Positions 43,936 to 50,907 of a stretch of 64,000 nt of DNA are shown here, piece after piece. Position 1 is the stretch's first letter. Each line of letters starts with the position of its first letter. A model generated the notes under the pieces. It had not been told where the DNA came from, searched no databases, and saw only the letters and a program-made list of their open reading frames with translations. The stretch comes from Lachnospiraceae bacterium. Lineage in GTDB: Bacteria; Bacillota_A; Clostridia; Lachnospirales; Lachnospiraceae. Position numbers and translations under genes: made by a program. The stretch spans positions 1 through 64,000 of the forward strand of contig JAFQCI010000062.1 in the NCBI GenBank assembly GCA_017416505.1, written 5' to 3'.

Positions 43936-44697
43936 TTACTTTTCATTAATTTGTGATGAAATACTTCCTACAGGTTTCGACTCTCCAAAAGAACAATTTT
44001 CTGTTTCTGCATCAAGTTTCGATATGCTGACTTCCCAGGTGGAAAATCTTTTTTCGGTGCCATCGTTATAGTTCTTCCAATAGTCCCGCTTCTGAATCCT
44101 TCCGTCTATCGTTACTACAGTTCCTTCCTTAAGTTCCTTTGCCCGGTCTGCTATCTTTTGCCATGTTATACAGGGAATATAACTGTAATATCCGGGTGTA
44201 AATATGGATGGTATCCGGAGCGAAAATTCAGTAATATGGATTCCTTTGGATGTCACCTTATAATGAGGTGTTTTTTCAATCACACCTTTGATATAGGCTA
44301 CATTCATTTGAATGTTACGGATGTTATCTGATTCATTACTTTTGTCTGCTATGTAGTCAGCCCATACGAATAGCTGAGTACGTCCGGTGACTTTGTTTTT
44401 ATGTGTCTGCAGAACCCCTGTCACTTCAATAATGCTTCCTTCTTTTATCAAAGACACCCAGGCTTTTTCATCTTCCGGATTCAGACGTTCATCAATCGTT
44501 GTTGGCAATGTTGCTCTATTTAGCTTGTCTTCCTGGAAGATTACAAGAATGCGGTCCGGTGTTCCGCTATCTCTCAACACATCCATGTACAAAGCGTAAA
44601 CTCCACTTTTTCCATATATATTTCCGTATGGTTCGGGTGCTGATGTTACTGTTCCTTGCAACCCAGCTATATTCAGGTTTGTTATTTTAAATTTCAT
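43936..44697 (-). CDS. Single-strand DNA-binding-like (OB-fold) protein
   Basis: Two OB-like halves can be seen. The C-terminal one has GVIEKTPHYKVTSKGIHITE, FSLRIPSIFTPGYYSYIPCI and VVTIDGRIQKRDYWKNYNDG, the SSB pattern. The N-terminal one has IIEVTGVLQTHKNKVTGRTQ. It would protect single-stranded DNA during replication, matching the Rep gene downstream. Confidence 0.78.
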   Translation of the reverse strand: MKFKITNLNIAGLQGTVTSAPEPYGNIYGKSGVYALYMDVLRDSGTPDRILVIFQEDKLNRATLPTTIDERLNPEDEKAWVSLIKEGSIIEVTGVLQTHKNKVTGRTQLFVWADYIADKSNESDNIRNIQMNVAYIKGVIEKTPHYKVTSKGIHITEFSLRIPSIFTPGYYSYIPCITWQKIADRAKELKEGTVVTIDGRIQKRDYWKNYNDGTEKRFSTWEVSISKLDAETENCSFGESKPVGSISSQINEK

Positions 44698-44726
44698 TCC
44701 TTAAGTTCTCCTTGTTAAAATTCGAT

Positions 44727-44900
44727 TTAAGTAAGACGGTCAAGAGGACAATCTTTTCCACTTCTAGTAATTTCACATAAATTATCCTCATCCGTGGTAT
44801 CTCTGTACTTGCAATAGTTGTCGCATATATCCTCTGTTACTTCCTCAATAGTCTTTTGAATACTTTTTTGTAAACTTGATTTTTCTTCTTTCTTTTCCAT
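44727..44900 (-). CDS. Small phage protein with cysteine motif, 57 aa
   Basis: ATG at 44900 follows AAAGGAG. A helix (KSSLQKSIQKTIEEVTEDIC) precedes CDNYCKYRD, LCEITRSGKDCPLD. The four cysteines could bind zinc. This type is frequent in Clostridia phages. Function unknown. Confidence 0.65.
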   Translation of the reverse strand: MEKKEEKSSLQKSIQKTIEEVTEDICDNYCKYRDTTDEDNLCEITRSGKDCPLDRLT

Positions 44901-44918
44901 ATCCTGCTCCTTTAAAAC

Positions 44919-45545
44919 TCATTCCTGCCATTCGAATTCCACTTCCGGTGCCTTTGGCATATATCCGGCTGCAAGTTCTATTTTTCTTACGGCCTTTCTC
45001 ATACTGACTTCGCTGTCTTCCCAAGCATAAGCGAATCCATCCGGGGCAAAAGGACTCTTGCATTTTCCGTTGCATCTGTCTATTACAGTCTGGTAGCTCA
45101 TATAATTCTTTCTCGCACATTCCCTTGCAGACGAATAAACTTCAACAATTTCTCCGTTGCTATCAATCTTTGCAACCGGCTTTCTTCTTGAACTCGCCCC
45201 GGTTTTCTTTCCAAGTTCTTTTCTTGATATGTAGCCAATATTGCTCACATAATTATCGTTTTGGCATCCATTTTTATGATACGGAACGCATCCTTCAGGA
45301 GCCGCTCCCAGAAAAGTTTCAGCTACAATCTGCATCACAATTGCTTGCTTCGATTTACCTCCTATTGTCAGCTTCACAACAAGTCTTTGACTTCCACTCA
45401 TTTTTTTGTGATAAGGTGTCATAAGTCTTGTTTTTCCTGATGCAAATACTCTTCTAATTCTGCCTTCTCGGTCTATTTGATACTTACCGTTATATCCTTG
45501 TATATCTGTCCAGGATTCAACCATCATCTGTACCTCATTTTTCAT
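44919..45545 (-). CDS. NUMOD4/HNH homing-endonuclease-like protein
   Basis: The start is probably MVESWTDIQGYNGKYQIDRE, which is NUMOD4. The HNH_3 core follows (GCVPYHKNGCQNDNYVSNIG, ISRKELGKKTGASS), then a NUMOD1-like DNA-binding part (VEVYSSARECARKNYMSYQT). It is probably a free-standing homing endonuclease or its relative. The usual second histidine of HNH is hard to place, so activity is uncertain. Confidence 0.82.
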   Translation of the reverse strand: MKNEVQMMVESWTDIQGYNGKYQIDREGRIRRVFASGKTRLMTPYHKKMSGSQRLVVKLTIGGKSKQAIVMQIVAETFLGAAPEGCVPYHKNGCQNDNYVSNIGYISRKELGKKTGASSRRKPVAKIDSNGEIVEVYSSARECARKNYMSYQTVIDRCNGKCKSPFAPDGFAYAWEDSEVSMRKAVRKIELAAGYMPKAPEVEFEWQE

Positions 45546-45564
45546 GGTATTATTGAAATTTTAA

Positions 45565-45849
45565 TCAATGTTTCTTCTTGCTGTTTCTGTTCTTGGCTAG
45601 TTCTTTTCCAAAAATATAAACATCCATGCTTGCTATATTCCCATCCACGATGCCTCGGTTCCGGTACCACCATCCACCGGAATTATCCCGGTAATAGTCA
45701 TATATCCTATTTCCTTTTGTGCAACTTCCCATATACTCAGGTTCGAGCTGTTCCTTTTTATGTGAATCCATATTTTCAATGCTCCAAGCATTGTTGAAAG
45801 CCTGCTCTAGTAGTTCTGGGGATATTTCTTTGTATTCCTGGTCTTCCAC
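45565..45849 (-). CDS. Phage protein of unknown function
   Basis: The 94-residue protein contains YMGSCTKGNRIYDYYRDNSG and GWWYRNRGIVDGNIASMDVY and ends in a Lys-rich tail. Aromatic-rich beta strands suggest a small compact fold. No family recognised. Confidence 0.55.
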   Translation of the reverse strand: MEDQEYKEISPELLEQAFNNAWSIENMDSHKKEQLEPEYMGSCTKGNRIYDYYRDNSGGWWYRNRGIVDGNIASMDVYIFGKELAKNRNSKKKH

Positions 45850-45908
45850 GGTTTTTCACCACCGTTCTCTTCCTTTCTTAAATTTTTATTAATACTTTCC
45901 TCGCGAGA

Positions 45909-46024
45909 ATGGAGCAGGGTGGATTCGAACCACCGACACAGACACTTTTTTATTCAAAGGGGGAGGAACAAAAATGTCAGATTAACATTGCGTGTCTGCC
46001 TCTTTGCCAACCGAGTACTACTCC
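45909..46024 (-). tRNA. tRNA-like gene with about 50-nt anticodon loop
   Basis: On the minus strand a complete tRNA body can be drawn: acceptor GGAGTAG/CTGCTCC plus A, D arm CTC-GGTTGGCAAA-GAG, anticodon stem CAGAC/GTCTG (extended by AC/GT), variable loop TGTC and T arm GGTGG-TTCGAAT-CCACC. The anticodon loop is about 50 nt instead of 7 and holds its own small stem AATGT/ACATT. A TGTTAA segment could be a displaced Asn anticodon loop. It may be an interrupted tRNA, a tRNA mimic or a pseudogene. No CCA is encoded. Confidence 0.6.
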
Positions 46025-46059
46025 TGATGCCCCTCGTCGGGGCTTATGAATTTGTTTGA

Positions 46060-46290
46060 TTACATTTTTGATTCTGATGGTTGTTTTCGTATTTCCCGTA
46101 ATTCATTATCAATATTTCTTCCTACATAAGCGGCCAGCCTGTCCCGGCTAATGTTATAGGTCCATATGCTGGACATCTTAATAGCACATCCTATCGGAAG
46201 CTTTCCAGTCTGCATCCCAATTCGGACAAACTGAGGTGATGTTCCCATGATGATGGCAGCTTCTGTTGGAAGGATTTTATCTATTTTCAT
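46060..46290 (-). CDS. Small HTH protein, excisionase-like
   Basis: ATG at 46290 follows AAGGAG. MKIDKILPTEAAIIMGTSPQ, FVRIGMQTGKLPIGCAIKM and YNISRDRLAAYVG match the winged-helix excisionase/DNA-binding type. It may act in excision or early regulation. It lies far from the integrase, so this role is uncertain. Confidence 0.65.
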   Translation of the reverse strand: MKIDKILPTEAAIIMGTSPQFVRIGMQTGKLPIGCAIKMSSIWTYNISRDRLAAYVGRNIDNELREIRKQPSESKM

Positions 46291-46295
46291 AGCTT

Positions 46296-46646
46296 TCACT
46301 CCTTTTCGCGTTTCGCATCTTCAATGTTGGATTCATATGTGTATTCGATATGAATGTTGTGATTTCTTGCATACCGGATTTCCCTTTCCATTCCTTCTGA
46401 TATCCCGTATTTCGTTCCGACAAGCATTTCATCGCATCTTTTGATAAGTTCCAGTCCGGCTTCTAAGCCAATTTCTCTTTCAGGTCCCGTATCATCTAGG
46501 CACTGTGTCATGTACAGATGCGGTGTAATAGCTGTATCTCCATTTAATAAGACCGCTCTTGTAAGTTCCTGGGCATAATCAAGATTTCTTAATGCCGTTT
46601 CTACGTGATTTGCTCTATAAGGTGAGCATATGTATATTGCTTTCAT
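46296..46646 (-). CDS. DUF4406/nucleoside deoxyribosyltransferase-like protein
   Basis: The family pattern is clear: MKAIYICSPYRANHVETALR, ALRNLDYAQELTRAVLLNGD, ITPHLYMTQCLDDTGPEREI, LIKRCDEMLVGTKYGISEGM. The glutamate in SEGM fits the deoxyribosyltransferase active site. It may modify nucleotides during phage replication. The substrate is unknown. Confidence 0.82.
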   Translation of the reverse strand: MKAIYICSPYRANHVETALRNLDYAQELTRAVLLNGDTAITPHLYMTQCLDDTGPEREIGLEAGLELIKRCDEMLVGTKYGISEGMEREIRYARNHNIHIEYTYESNIEDAKREKE

Positions 46647-46671
46647 AGTGCCTCCTATAATAAATTCAAAG

Positions 46672-47406
46672 CTACTCTAACCATTTATTGTCCAAATAAT
46701 AAAATCCACATACAGAAATACCTGTGAGAATAATCCATAGGAACCAAAATGCAATTGACCAATCAGTCTCTAAGTATTCGATGGTTTCTTTAATATCCTT
46801 ATTGATATAGAACGAAGTATTGTCTGAGATAGTATTGTTCCTTAGTTCAGTGAATATGGTTCCTTTGTATTCTGTTCCGGTCCCATAGTACTTATATCTG
46901 ATATATGCTGATTCATTTATGGTATCAATATAAGTCGGGTTTGGAAGGTTAAATCTATTGCTATTAAAAGCAATTCCGCAAAAGGATACTTCTTTACATC
47001 TTATCGATTCGCTTCCTACTGTGTCCCAGCTCCAGTATGTTTCTGTGGTATAATATGTTTCAGTTTTTCCATTTACAGTTTTCGTGTGAGCCACTTGTCT
47101 GGTGTGCATCGTATATTGTTCTTCCACTTTCTTTACATACATGTACGCTCCTCCAAGTTCTGGATACGTTACCGTATCAACAGGCTTCAAATCACCATAC
47201 ACGAAAGCATAACCTACATTAGTTTCCATTCCATACTGAAACAATTCTGCCTCTTCTATCTTAACTGCCTTGTTATAAATCTCATTTTCATCCATTTGCT
47301 TTTCCGAAATCTTTCCGGAAATTAAAATTCCAAGTAATAACATTATGGCTACAATGGACACGCTTGCTATAACTTCTCTTTTAGTTATTTCCATCATTGT
47401 TCTCAT
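46672..47406 (-). CDS. Membrane protein of unknown function (TMEM43-like layout)
   Basis: ATG at 47406 follows AAAGG. One membrane helix near the N-terminus (EVIASVSIVAIMLLLGILIS) and one near the C-terminus (SIAFWFLWIILTGISVCGFY) flank a 190-residue domain with conserved-looking strings VEEQYTMHTRQVAHTKTVNG and ETYWSWDTVGSESIRCKEV. It overlaps no gene but begins five bp before the lemA stop. The pair may act in the envelope. Confidence 0.7.
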   Translation of the reverse strand: MRTMMEITKREVIASVSIVAIMLLLGILISGKISEKQMDENEIYNKAVKIEEAELFQYGMETNVGYAFVYGDLKPVDTVTYPELGGAYMYVKKVEEQYTMHTRQVAHTKTVNGKTETYYTTETYWSWDTVGSESIRCKEVSFCGIAFNSNRFNLPNPTYIDTINESAYIRYKYYGTGTEYKGTIFTELRNNTISDNTSFYINKDIKETIEYLETDWSIAFWFLWIILTGISVCGFYYLDNKWLE

Positions 47407-47410
47407 ACCT

Positions 47411-47959
47411 TTAGTCCCCAAATAGATTTTGTGGTGCATCAACTGGCGCATTATAATTCAAGTATGTATATTCCTGTGCTTCATATCCGGTCATGTTCAG
47501 GAAAATTCTTGTCGGGAACTTTCGGACATACCTGTTATATTCCTTGATTTGCTTATTGTAATTGCTCCGATACTCCGCAATTAGATTCTCAGTCATTGCC
47601 AGTTCGGTCATAAGCTGCTTATAATTCTCATTCGATTTCAATTCTGGATATGCTTCCGATACTGCAGTAATGCTTGTAGTCACATTTTCAATATCTCCGG
47701 CTGAACCACGTCCTTCCACTATGGCGGTTAATGTTTCCGCTTCATGCTTATCGTACTGCATCACGCAATCTGCCAGATTGTAAATGAGATCTATCCTTCG
47801 TTTCTCCTGTATATTAATATCTGATTCTGCAGTATTTATTTGTTCCTCTAAGGCAATAGCTTTGTTCTGTGAGCCTTGAACTCCAAATATGCAGAGTAAA
47901 GTAATGCTGATAACAGCCACTCCAATGATTAATGGTATTTTCCAATTTGTTTTACTCAT
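47411..47959 (-). CDS. LemA family protein
   Basis: An N-terminal membrane helix (IPLIIGVAVISITLLCIFGV) is followed by the LemA helical domain: RRIDLIYNLADCVMQYDKHE, ITAVSEAYPELKSNENYKQL and SNYNKQIKEYNRYVRKFPTR. LemA proteins occur with TMEM43-like proteins in phage early regions. The cellular role is unknown; envelope stress or exclusion is possible. Confidence 0.85.
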   Translation of the reverse strand: MSKTNWKIPLIIGVAVISITLLCIFGVQGSQNKAIALEEQINTAESDINIQEKRRIDLIYNLADCVMQYDKHEAETLTAIVEGRGSAGDIENVTTSITAVSEAYPELKSNENYKQLMTELAMTENLIAEYRSNYNKQIKEYNRYVRKFPTRIFLNMTGYEAQEYTYLNYNAPVDAPQNLFGD

Positions 47960-47990
47960 GCTGTGTCTCCCTTCTTGCCTGCATGTTTTT

Positions 47991-48197
47991 TTATTGTCTG
48001 CAGGTTATGTGCTTATCCCGCTTGTCTTCAATTACTTCTAAAATCCCCTGTATCTCGGACTTTGGTGCTTCTACCGTACCTTTTCCCGGCATTTTAATTA
48101 TGATATAACCTCTATCTTCCTTTGCTTCAAAGATTTCTCCTTTGTCAACTTTTATTTTTCCGCTAATATCTGCATTTACTAAGAATCTAACTTTCAC
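47991..48197 (-). CDS. Small beta-barrel-like phage protein
   Basis: The GTG start at 48197 follows AAAGGA. The 68-residue product (VRFLVNADISGKIKVDKGEI, DRGYIIIKMPGKGTVEAPKS) fits a short SH3/KOW-like barrel. The upstream 130 bp carry the tandem 20-bp repeats. Function unknown. Confidence 0.6.
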   Translation of the reverse strand: MKVRFLVNADISGKIKVDKGEIFEAKEDRGYIIIKMPGKGTVEAPKSEIQGILEVIEDKRDKHITCRQ

Positions 48198-48224
48198 AGA
48201 ATCATTCCTTTCTTGATATTAAAG

Positions 48225-48334
48225 TGGTTGTTTTCGTTATCAAAGTACCTATTTTTGTTATCAAAATAATTGTTTTGTAGTAAAAATAGTCGTTTTGTTA
48301 TAAAAACAGTTGCTTTGTTATCAAAGTACTGGCT
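48225..48334. repeat. Five tandem 20-21-bp repeats (iteron-like)
   Basis: Read on the minus strand each unit resembles GATAACAAAACAACTATTTT; successive units are 20, 20, 20, 21 and 21 bp long. The spacing of two helical turns and the variation are typical of iterons or operator arrays. They lie between a truncated Rep relative (48389-48559) and the gene at 47991-48197. Confidence 0.7.
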
Positions 48335-48388
48335 TGTATGAGGTGCTGTGTGATATGTATATTTTTCAACTGCCGGTACCTTTGTTAT

Positions 48389-48559
48389 TTACCCTTGATT
48401 CTCATAAGTGAGTTTGATTTTCATGTCCTTATTCGTGAAGTTTGTATTTGCAATTTCTAAAAATTTTGATTTCGTTCTACTCGCCAGTTTTGATTCTTGT
48501 TCTCTTAGAACCGTTCCATCTCTCCTGCTTCTTTTACTATATTCGCCATATACTTTCAT
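48389..48559 (-). pseudogene. Truncated Rep-like protein (N-terminal remnant), 56 aa
   Basis: ATG at 48559 follows GAGG. The segment KSKFLEIANTNFTNKDMKIK aligns with RRFVQIANANFTEADYHLSA in the full Rep at 42764-43603, and both continue with TY. The HUH and tyrosine motifs are missing because the frame ends after LTYENQG. It may be a remnant of a second rep or a short regulatory version. Confidence 0.6.
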
Positions 48560-48571
48560 ATGTGTTTTCCT

Positions 48572-48720
48572 CTAGTCTGTCTTGCTAAGCTTTCTTGTTC
48601 TTGGTTTCTTTCCGGTTGTATCCTGCTTTTTTAATGCTGTTCGGCTTACTATCTCCAGCATCTCCGGAGTATTTTTTACTACTAAATGATTGTCCGGATC
48701 CAGTCCATGGCTTTTAATCA
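48572..48720 (-). CDS. DUF6906-type small protein, start unclear (possible frameshift product)
   Basis: The frame encodes RKKLIKSHGLDPDNHLVVKN and TPEMLEIVSRTALKKQDTTG, close to DUF6906 proteins. It lacks ATG and ribosome site. It is in the -1 frame of the gene at 48718-49239, whose last codons carry A AAA AAT before TGA. It may be made as a fused extension, from the TTG, or not at all. Confidence 0.5.
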
Positions 48721-49239
48721 ATTTTTTTCTGACTCAATGTTGGTGCCTTTCCGTTCTTCAACCTTTACCGCCTCCTCTCTCGAATGCTTCCAACGTTCCA
48801 ATTCTTTTTTTAAATCATCCTGCATTATGCTTGTGTACTCATGCTTGCCACCTTGTGCATAATAGTTATAATTCGATGATTTATCCACAAGCATTTCCCA
48901 CAGTCCACTGTTTTTTACTGGTTTTCCCCTAGCAGTGTGCCAATCATTATCCTTCCACTGCATATGCCAACCATTTTGAATAGTGCTCAAAATATGCTCG
49001 CAACCAGTCATGACTGGTACTGAGTGGCATTTTAGAGGTATGTTTTTTATTACACAAAACGCATTGATGATCGCCATCAAACATCCTTGTGCTTCGGTTC
49101 CATTCTCAACATGAATGAAACCTTGTCTCGTTATGGGTTCGCCATCTTTTATGCATTCCACAAGCCACATAGCTACACCGTCTTTTACTGCCGGTCCTTT
49201 CCAGGAAGATTCAATGAATATCTTCACTTCCGCCTCCAC
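48718..49239 (-). CDS. RNase H-like fold protein
   Basis: Residues 1-130 follow the RNase H order: VKIFIESSWKGPAVKDGVAM, NGTEAQGCLMAIINAFCVIK (Glu), SVPVMTGCEHILSTIQNGWH and ARGKPVKNSGLWEMLVDKSS. Some catalytic acidic residues are replaced, so activity is doubtful. The C-terminal 45 residues form a charged helix. Phage homologues occur with replication genes. Confidence 0.68.
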   Translation of the reverse strand: MEAEVKIFIESSWKGPAVKDGVAMWLVECIKDGEPITRQGFIHVENGTEAQGCLMAIINAFCVIKNIPLKCHSVPVMTGCEHILSTIQNGWHMQWKDNDWHTARGKPVKNSGLWEMLVDKSSNYNYYAQGGKHEYTSIMQDDLKKELERWKHSREEAVKVEERKGTNIESEKN

Positions 49240-49273
49240 CTATATCACCTCCCTCTCCTGCTGCCTTTATTGA

Positions 49274-49822
49274 TTAACCAATGTAATCTCCTATCTCTTC
49301 CAAATCAACTCCACAAATCTCTTTTATCCAGCTATAAAATATCTCAACATATCCGTACAATCCCTCATAATTTAGAACAGCATCTAGTATTTCTCTAGTC
49401 GAATAAAGACTTCTGATATAATCTATTGAATCATCCGGATCCAGGTCTAGTTCATGGCACAGTGCTTCCATGATTCGTTTACTGTATTGTTCTGCTGCCT
49501 GAATGTTATCTTCTTCCAAGGCATTATTTTCTTTCTGAATTTCATCCACTTTCGAAACTTCCTTCGCTTCCGGATATTCTTCTTCCATAAATTCATCTTC
49601 ATTCGTAATTTCATCACTTGGGTAGATGTTATGTAGTCTTAATAATTTGCAGTTCTTTAAGCTTTCTATGCTATATGGTCTTTTATCAAAAAATGCGCAA
49701 AACGTACTTCCTTCGATTACTGCCTTTACCATAATGTGCGAACCTGTATCATAAAATTCGCATTCTTCCGGTGAGCAATGTGCAACTGTAAATCTTGCTA
49801 GTTTTTCTGTTATAATTCCCAT
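49274..49822 (-). CDS. Phage protein of unknown function
   Basis: The 182-residue acidic protein has a beta-rich N-terminus (FYDTGSHIMVKAVIEGSTFC), an acidic linker (DEFMEEEYPEAKEVSKVDE) and a helical C-terminus (VEIFYSWIKEICGVDLEEIG). No family recognised. It is the first gene of the leftward early run below the duplicated cassettes. Confidence 0.6.
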   Translation of the reverse strand: MGIITEKLARFTVAHCSPEECEFYDTGSHIMVKAVIEGSTFCAFFDKRPYSIESLKNCKLLRLHNIYPSDEITNEDEFMEEEYPEAKEVSKVDEIQKENNALEEDNIQAAEQYSKRIMEALCHELDLDPDDSIDYIRSLYSTREILDAVLNYEGLYGYVEIFYSWIKEICGVDLEEIGDYIG

Positions 49823-49861
49823 ACGTAATTTTCTCCTTTCTTCGTTTTGTTACTTCGCTTC

Positions 49862-49891
49862 TTGCCTTGCTAATTCATCTTGTCGTATAAT
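49862..49891 (+). promoter_or_regulatory. Promoter of cassette gene A1
   Basis: TTGCCT (49862-49867) and TATAAT (49886-49891) with an 18-bp spacer. The sequence TTCATCTTGTCRTATAATAAG is shared with the A2 promoter apart from one base (written here as R). Confidence 0.7.
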
Positions 49892-49930
49892 AAGTTTGCC
49901 ACCACTCTCAACGACAGGAGGTGAGTAATA

Positions 49931-50116
49931 ATGTCCGATAAAGAAAGACGTGCCCATGAACTTGCTCTGAAAACGGTATCAGCCATCATGTCCCGTGATT
50001 TAGAAGTAATGAGAAATTCAGATGGTGATGAAGATGAAGTTCGTGAGGTTCTTGCTGCATCGGTGCTTGAAGCGTACAATTTTCACTATGCTTCATTCTT
50101 GAAGTCTATAAAATAG
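49931..50116 (+). CDS. Cassette gene A1, 61 aa, unknown function
   Basis: ATG at 49931 follows AGGAGG. The protein (MSDKERRAHELALKTVSAIM, EVREVLAASVLEAYNFHYAS) is helical and charged and is clearly homologous to A2 at 50456-50641. It is read toward and overlaps by 11 bp the minus-strand gene B1. It has its own strong promoter, unusual in this leftward early region. No known family recognised. Confidence 0.75.
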   Translation: MSDKERRAHELALKTVSAIMSRDLEVMRNSDGDEDEVREVLAASVLEAYNFHYASFLKSIK

Positions 50117-50339
50117 TGTCAAATTGCATCGCGCTATCAATTATGTCTATTGCTAATTTTGAAGCATATATAGCTCTGTTCGGAGTTGTGTTTTCTTCTT
50201 TACATATTGCTTTTATTATGGCAATAGACATCTTTGATATTTCTATTTGACTCGATGGGATATTTTCCCCTGATGACGAATCTTTTTTTATACGTTCCAA
50301 TCGTTTTTCCGCTCTTTTGATTAAACTTTCTTTTTCCAT
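50106..50339 (-). CDS. Cassette gene B1, 77 aa, unknown function
   Basis: ATG at 50339 follows TAGGAG. The product (MEKESLIKRAEKRLERIKKD, ISKMSIAIIKAICKEENTTP, AIYASKLAIDIIDSAMQFDT) is helical and is homologous to B2 at 50631-50861. It converges on A1 with an 11-bp overlap of 3' ends. Function unknown. Confidence 0.75.
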   Translation of the reverse strand: MEKESLIKRAEKRLERIKKDSSSGENIPSSQIEISKMSIAIIKAICKEENTTPNRAIYASKLAIDIIDSAMQFDTIL

Positions 50340-50388
50340 TTTGCATCTCCTATTTATTCAATTTTTATGCATATTTTCGTCTCGTTTC

Positions 50389-50417
50389 TTGTCCTATCGT
50401 TCATCTTGTCATATAAT
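50389..50417 (+). promoter_or_regulatory. Promoter of cassette gene A2
   Basis: TTGTCC (50389-50394) and TATAAT (50412-50417) with a 17-bp spacer, followed by AAGTTTGC as in the A1 promoter. Confidence 0.75.
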
Positions 50418-50455
50418 AAGTTTGCTATTACTTTTATTGATAGGAGGTGAACTTG

Positions 50456-50641
50456 ATGTCTGACAAAGAAACACGTGCTCATGAACTTGCCCTGTGTGTT
50501 GTATCTGAGGTTATGCGACATGATTTCGAATTAATGAAGAAACCTCAAAAAGATAGTCAGAAGCCTGAAGCAGCTTTCTTAGCGTCGGTGACTGCCGACT
50601 ATAATTTCTACTTTGACAAGTTTAAGGACTCTATAAAATAG
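50456..50641 (+). CDS. Cassette gene A2, 61 aa, paralogue of A1
   Basis: ATG at 50456 follows TAGGAGG; a GTG three codons earlier is unlikely. MSDKETRAHELALCVVSEVM and AAFLASVTADYNFYFDKFKD align with A1 along the full length, with the same size and the same end (SIK). It overlaps B2 by 11 bp tail to tail, exactly as A1 overlaps B1. Function unknown. Confidence 0.75.
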   Translation: MSDKETRAHELALCVVSEVMRHDFELMKKPQKDSQKPEAAFLASVTADYNFYFDKFKDSIK

Positions 50642-50861
50642 GTGCGTATTTCATCTCTGACTCAATTATGTCTATTGCCATCGTCAGAGCGCTCTTTGCG
50701 ATAAATGGAGTTGCATTCTCTGATTCGCATATTGCTTCTATGATGGCAATGGACAGTTTTGTCATTTCCTCTTGGTGTTGTCTTGGGTATCCCATTAATG
50801 GCATTTTCTTGGAATCTTCATGCCATTTTCGAGCTCTTTTAATTAGTTGTTCCTTTTTCAT
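50631..50861 (-). CDS. Cassette gene B2, 76 aa, paralogue of B1
   Basis: ATG at 50861 follows AAAGGA. MKKEQLIKRARKWHEDSKKM, MTKLSIAIIEAICESENATP and KSALTMAIDIIESEMKYAPI align with B1. Both B proteins end in the same pattern (DII-S-M, IL). Function unknown. Confidence 0.75.
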   Translation of the reverse strand: MKKEQLIKRARKWHEDSKKMPLMGYPRQHQEEMTKLSIAIIEAICESENATPFIAKSALTMAIDIIESEMKYAPIL

Positions 50862-50907
50862 TATTCATCCTTTCTACATGACTTTATGTGTTGCCACTGT
50901 TTTTTAA

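Noticed and set aside
46018..46060. tmRNA
   Set aside because: The tRNA body has a normal D stem and anticodon stem, and there is no tag-peptide reading frame of tmRNA type.
48225..48334. CRISPR array
   Set aside because: The repeats are contiguous 20-21-bp units without unique spacers and there are no cas genes.
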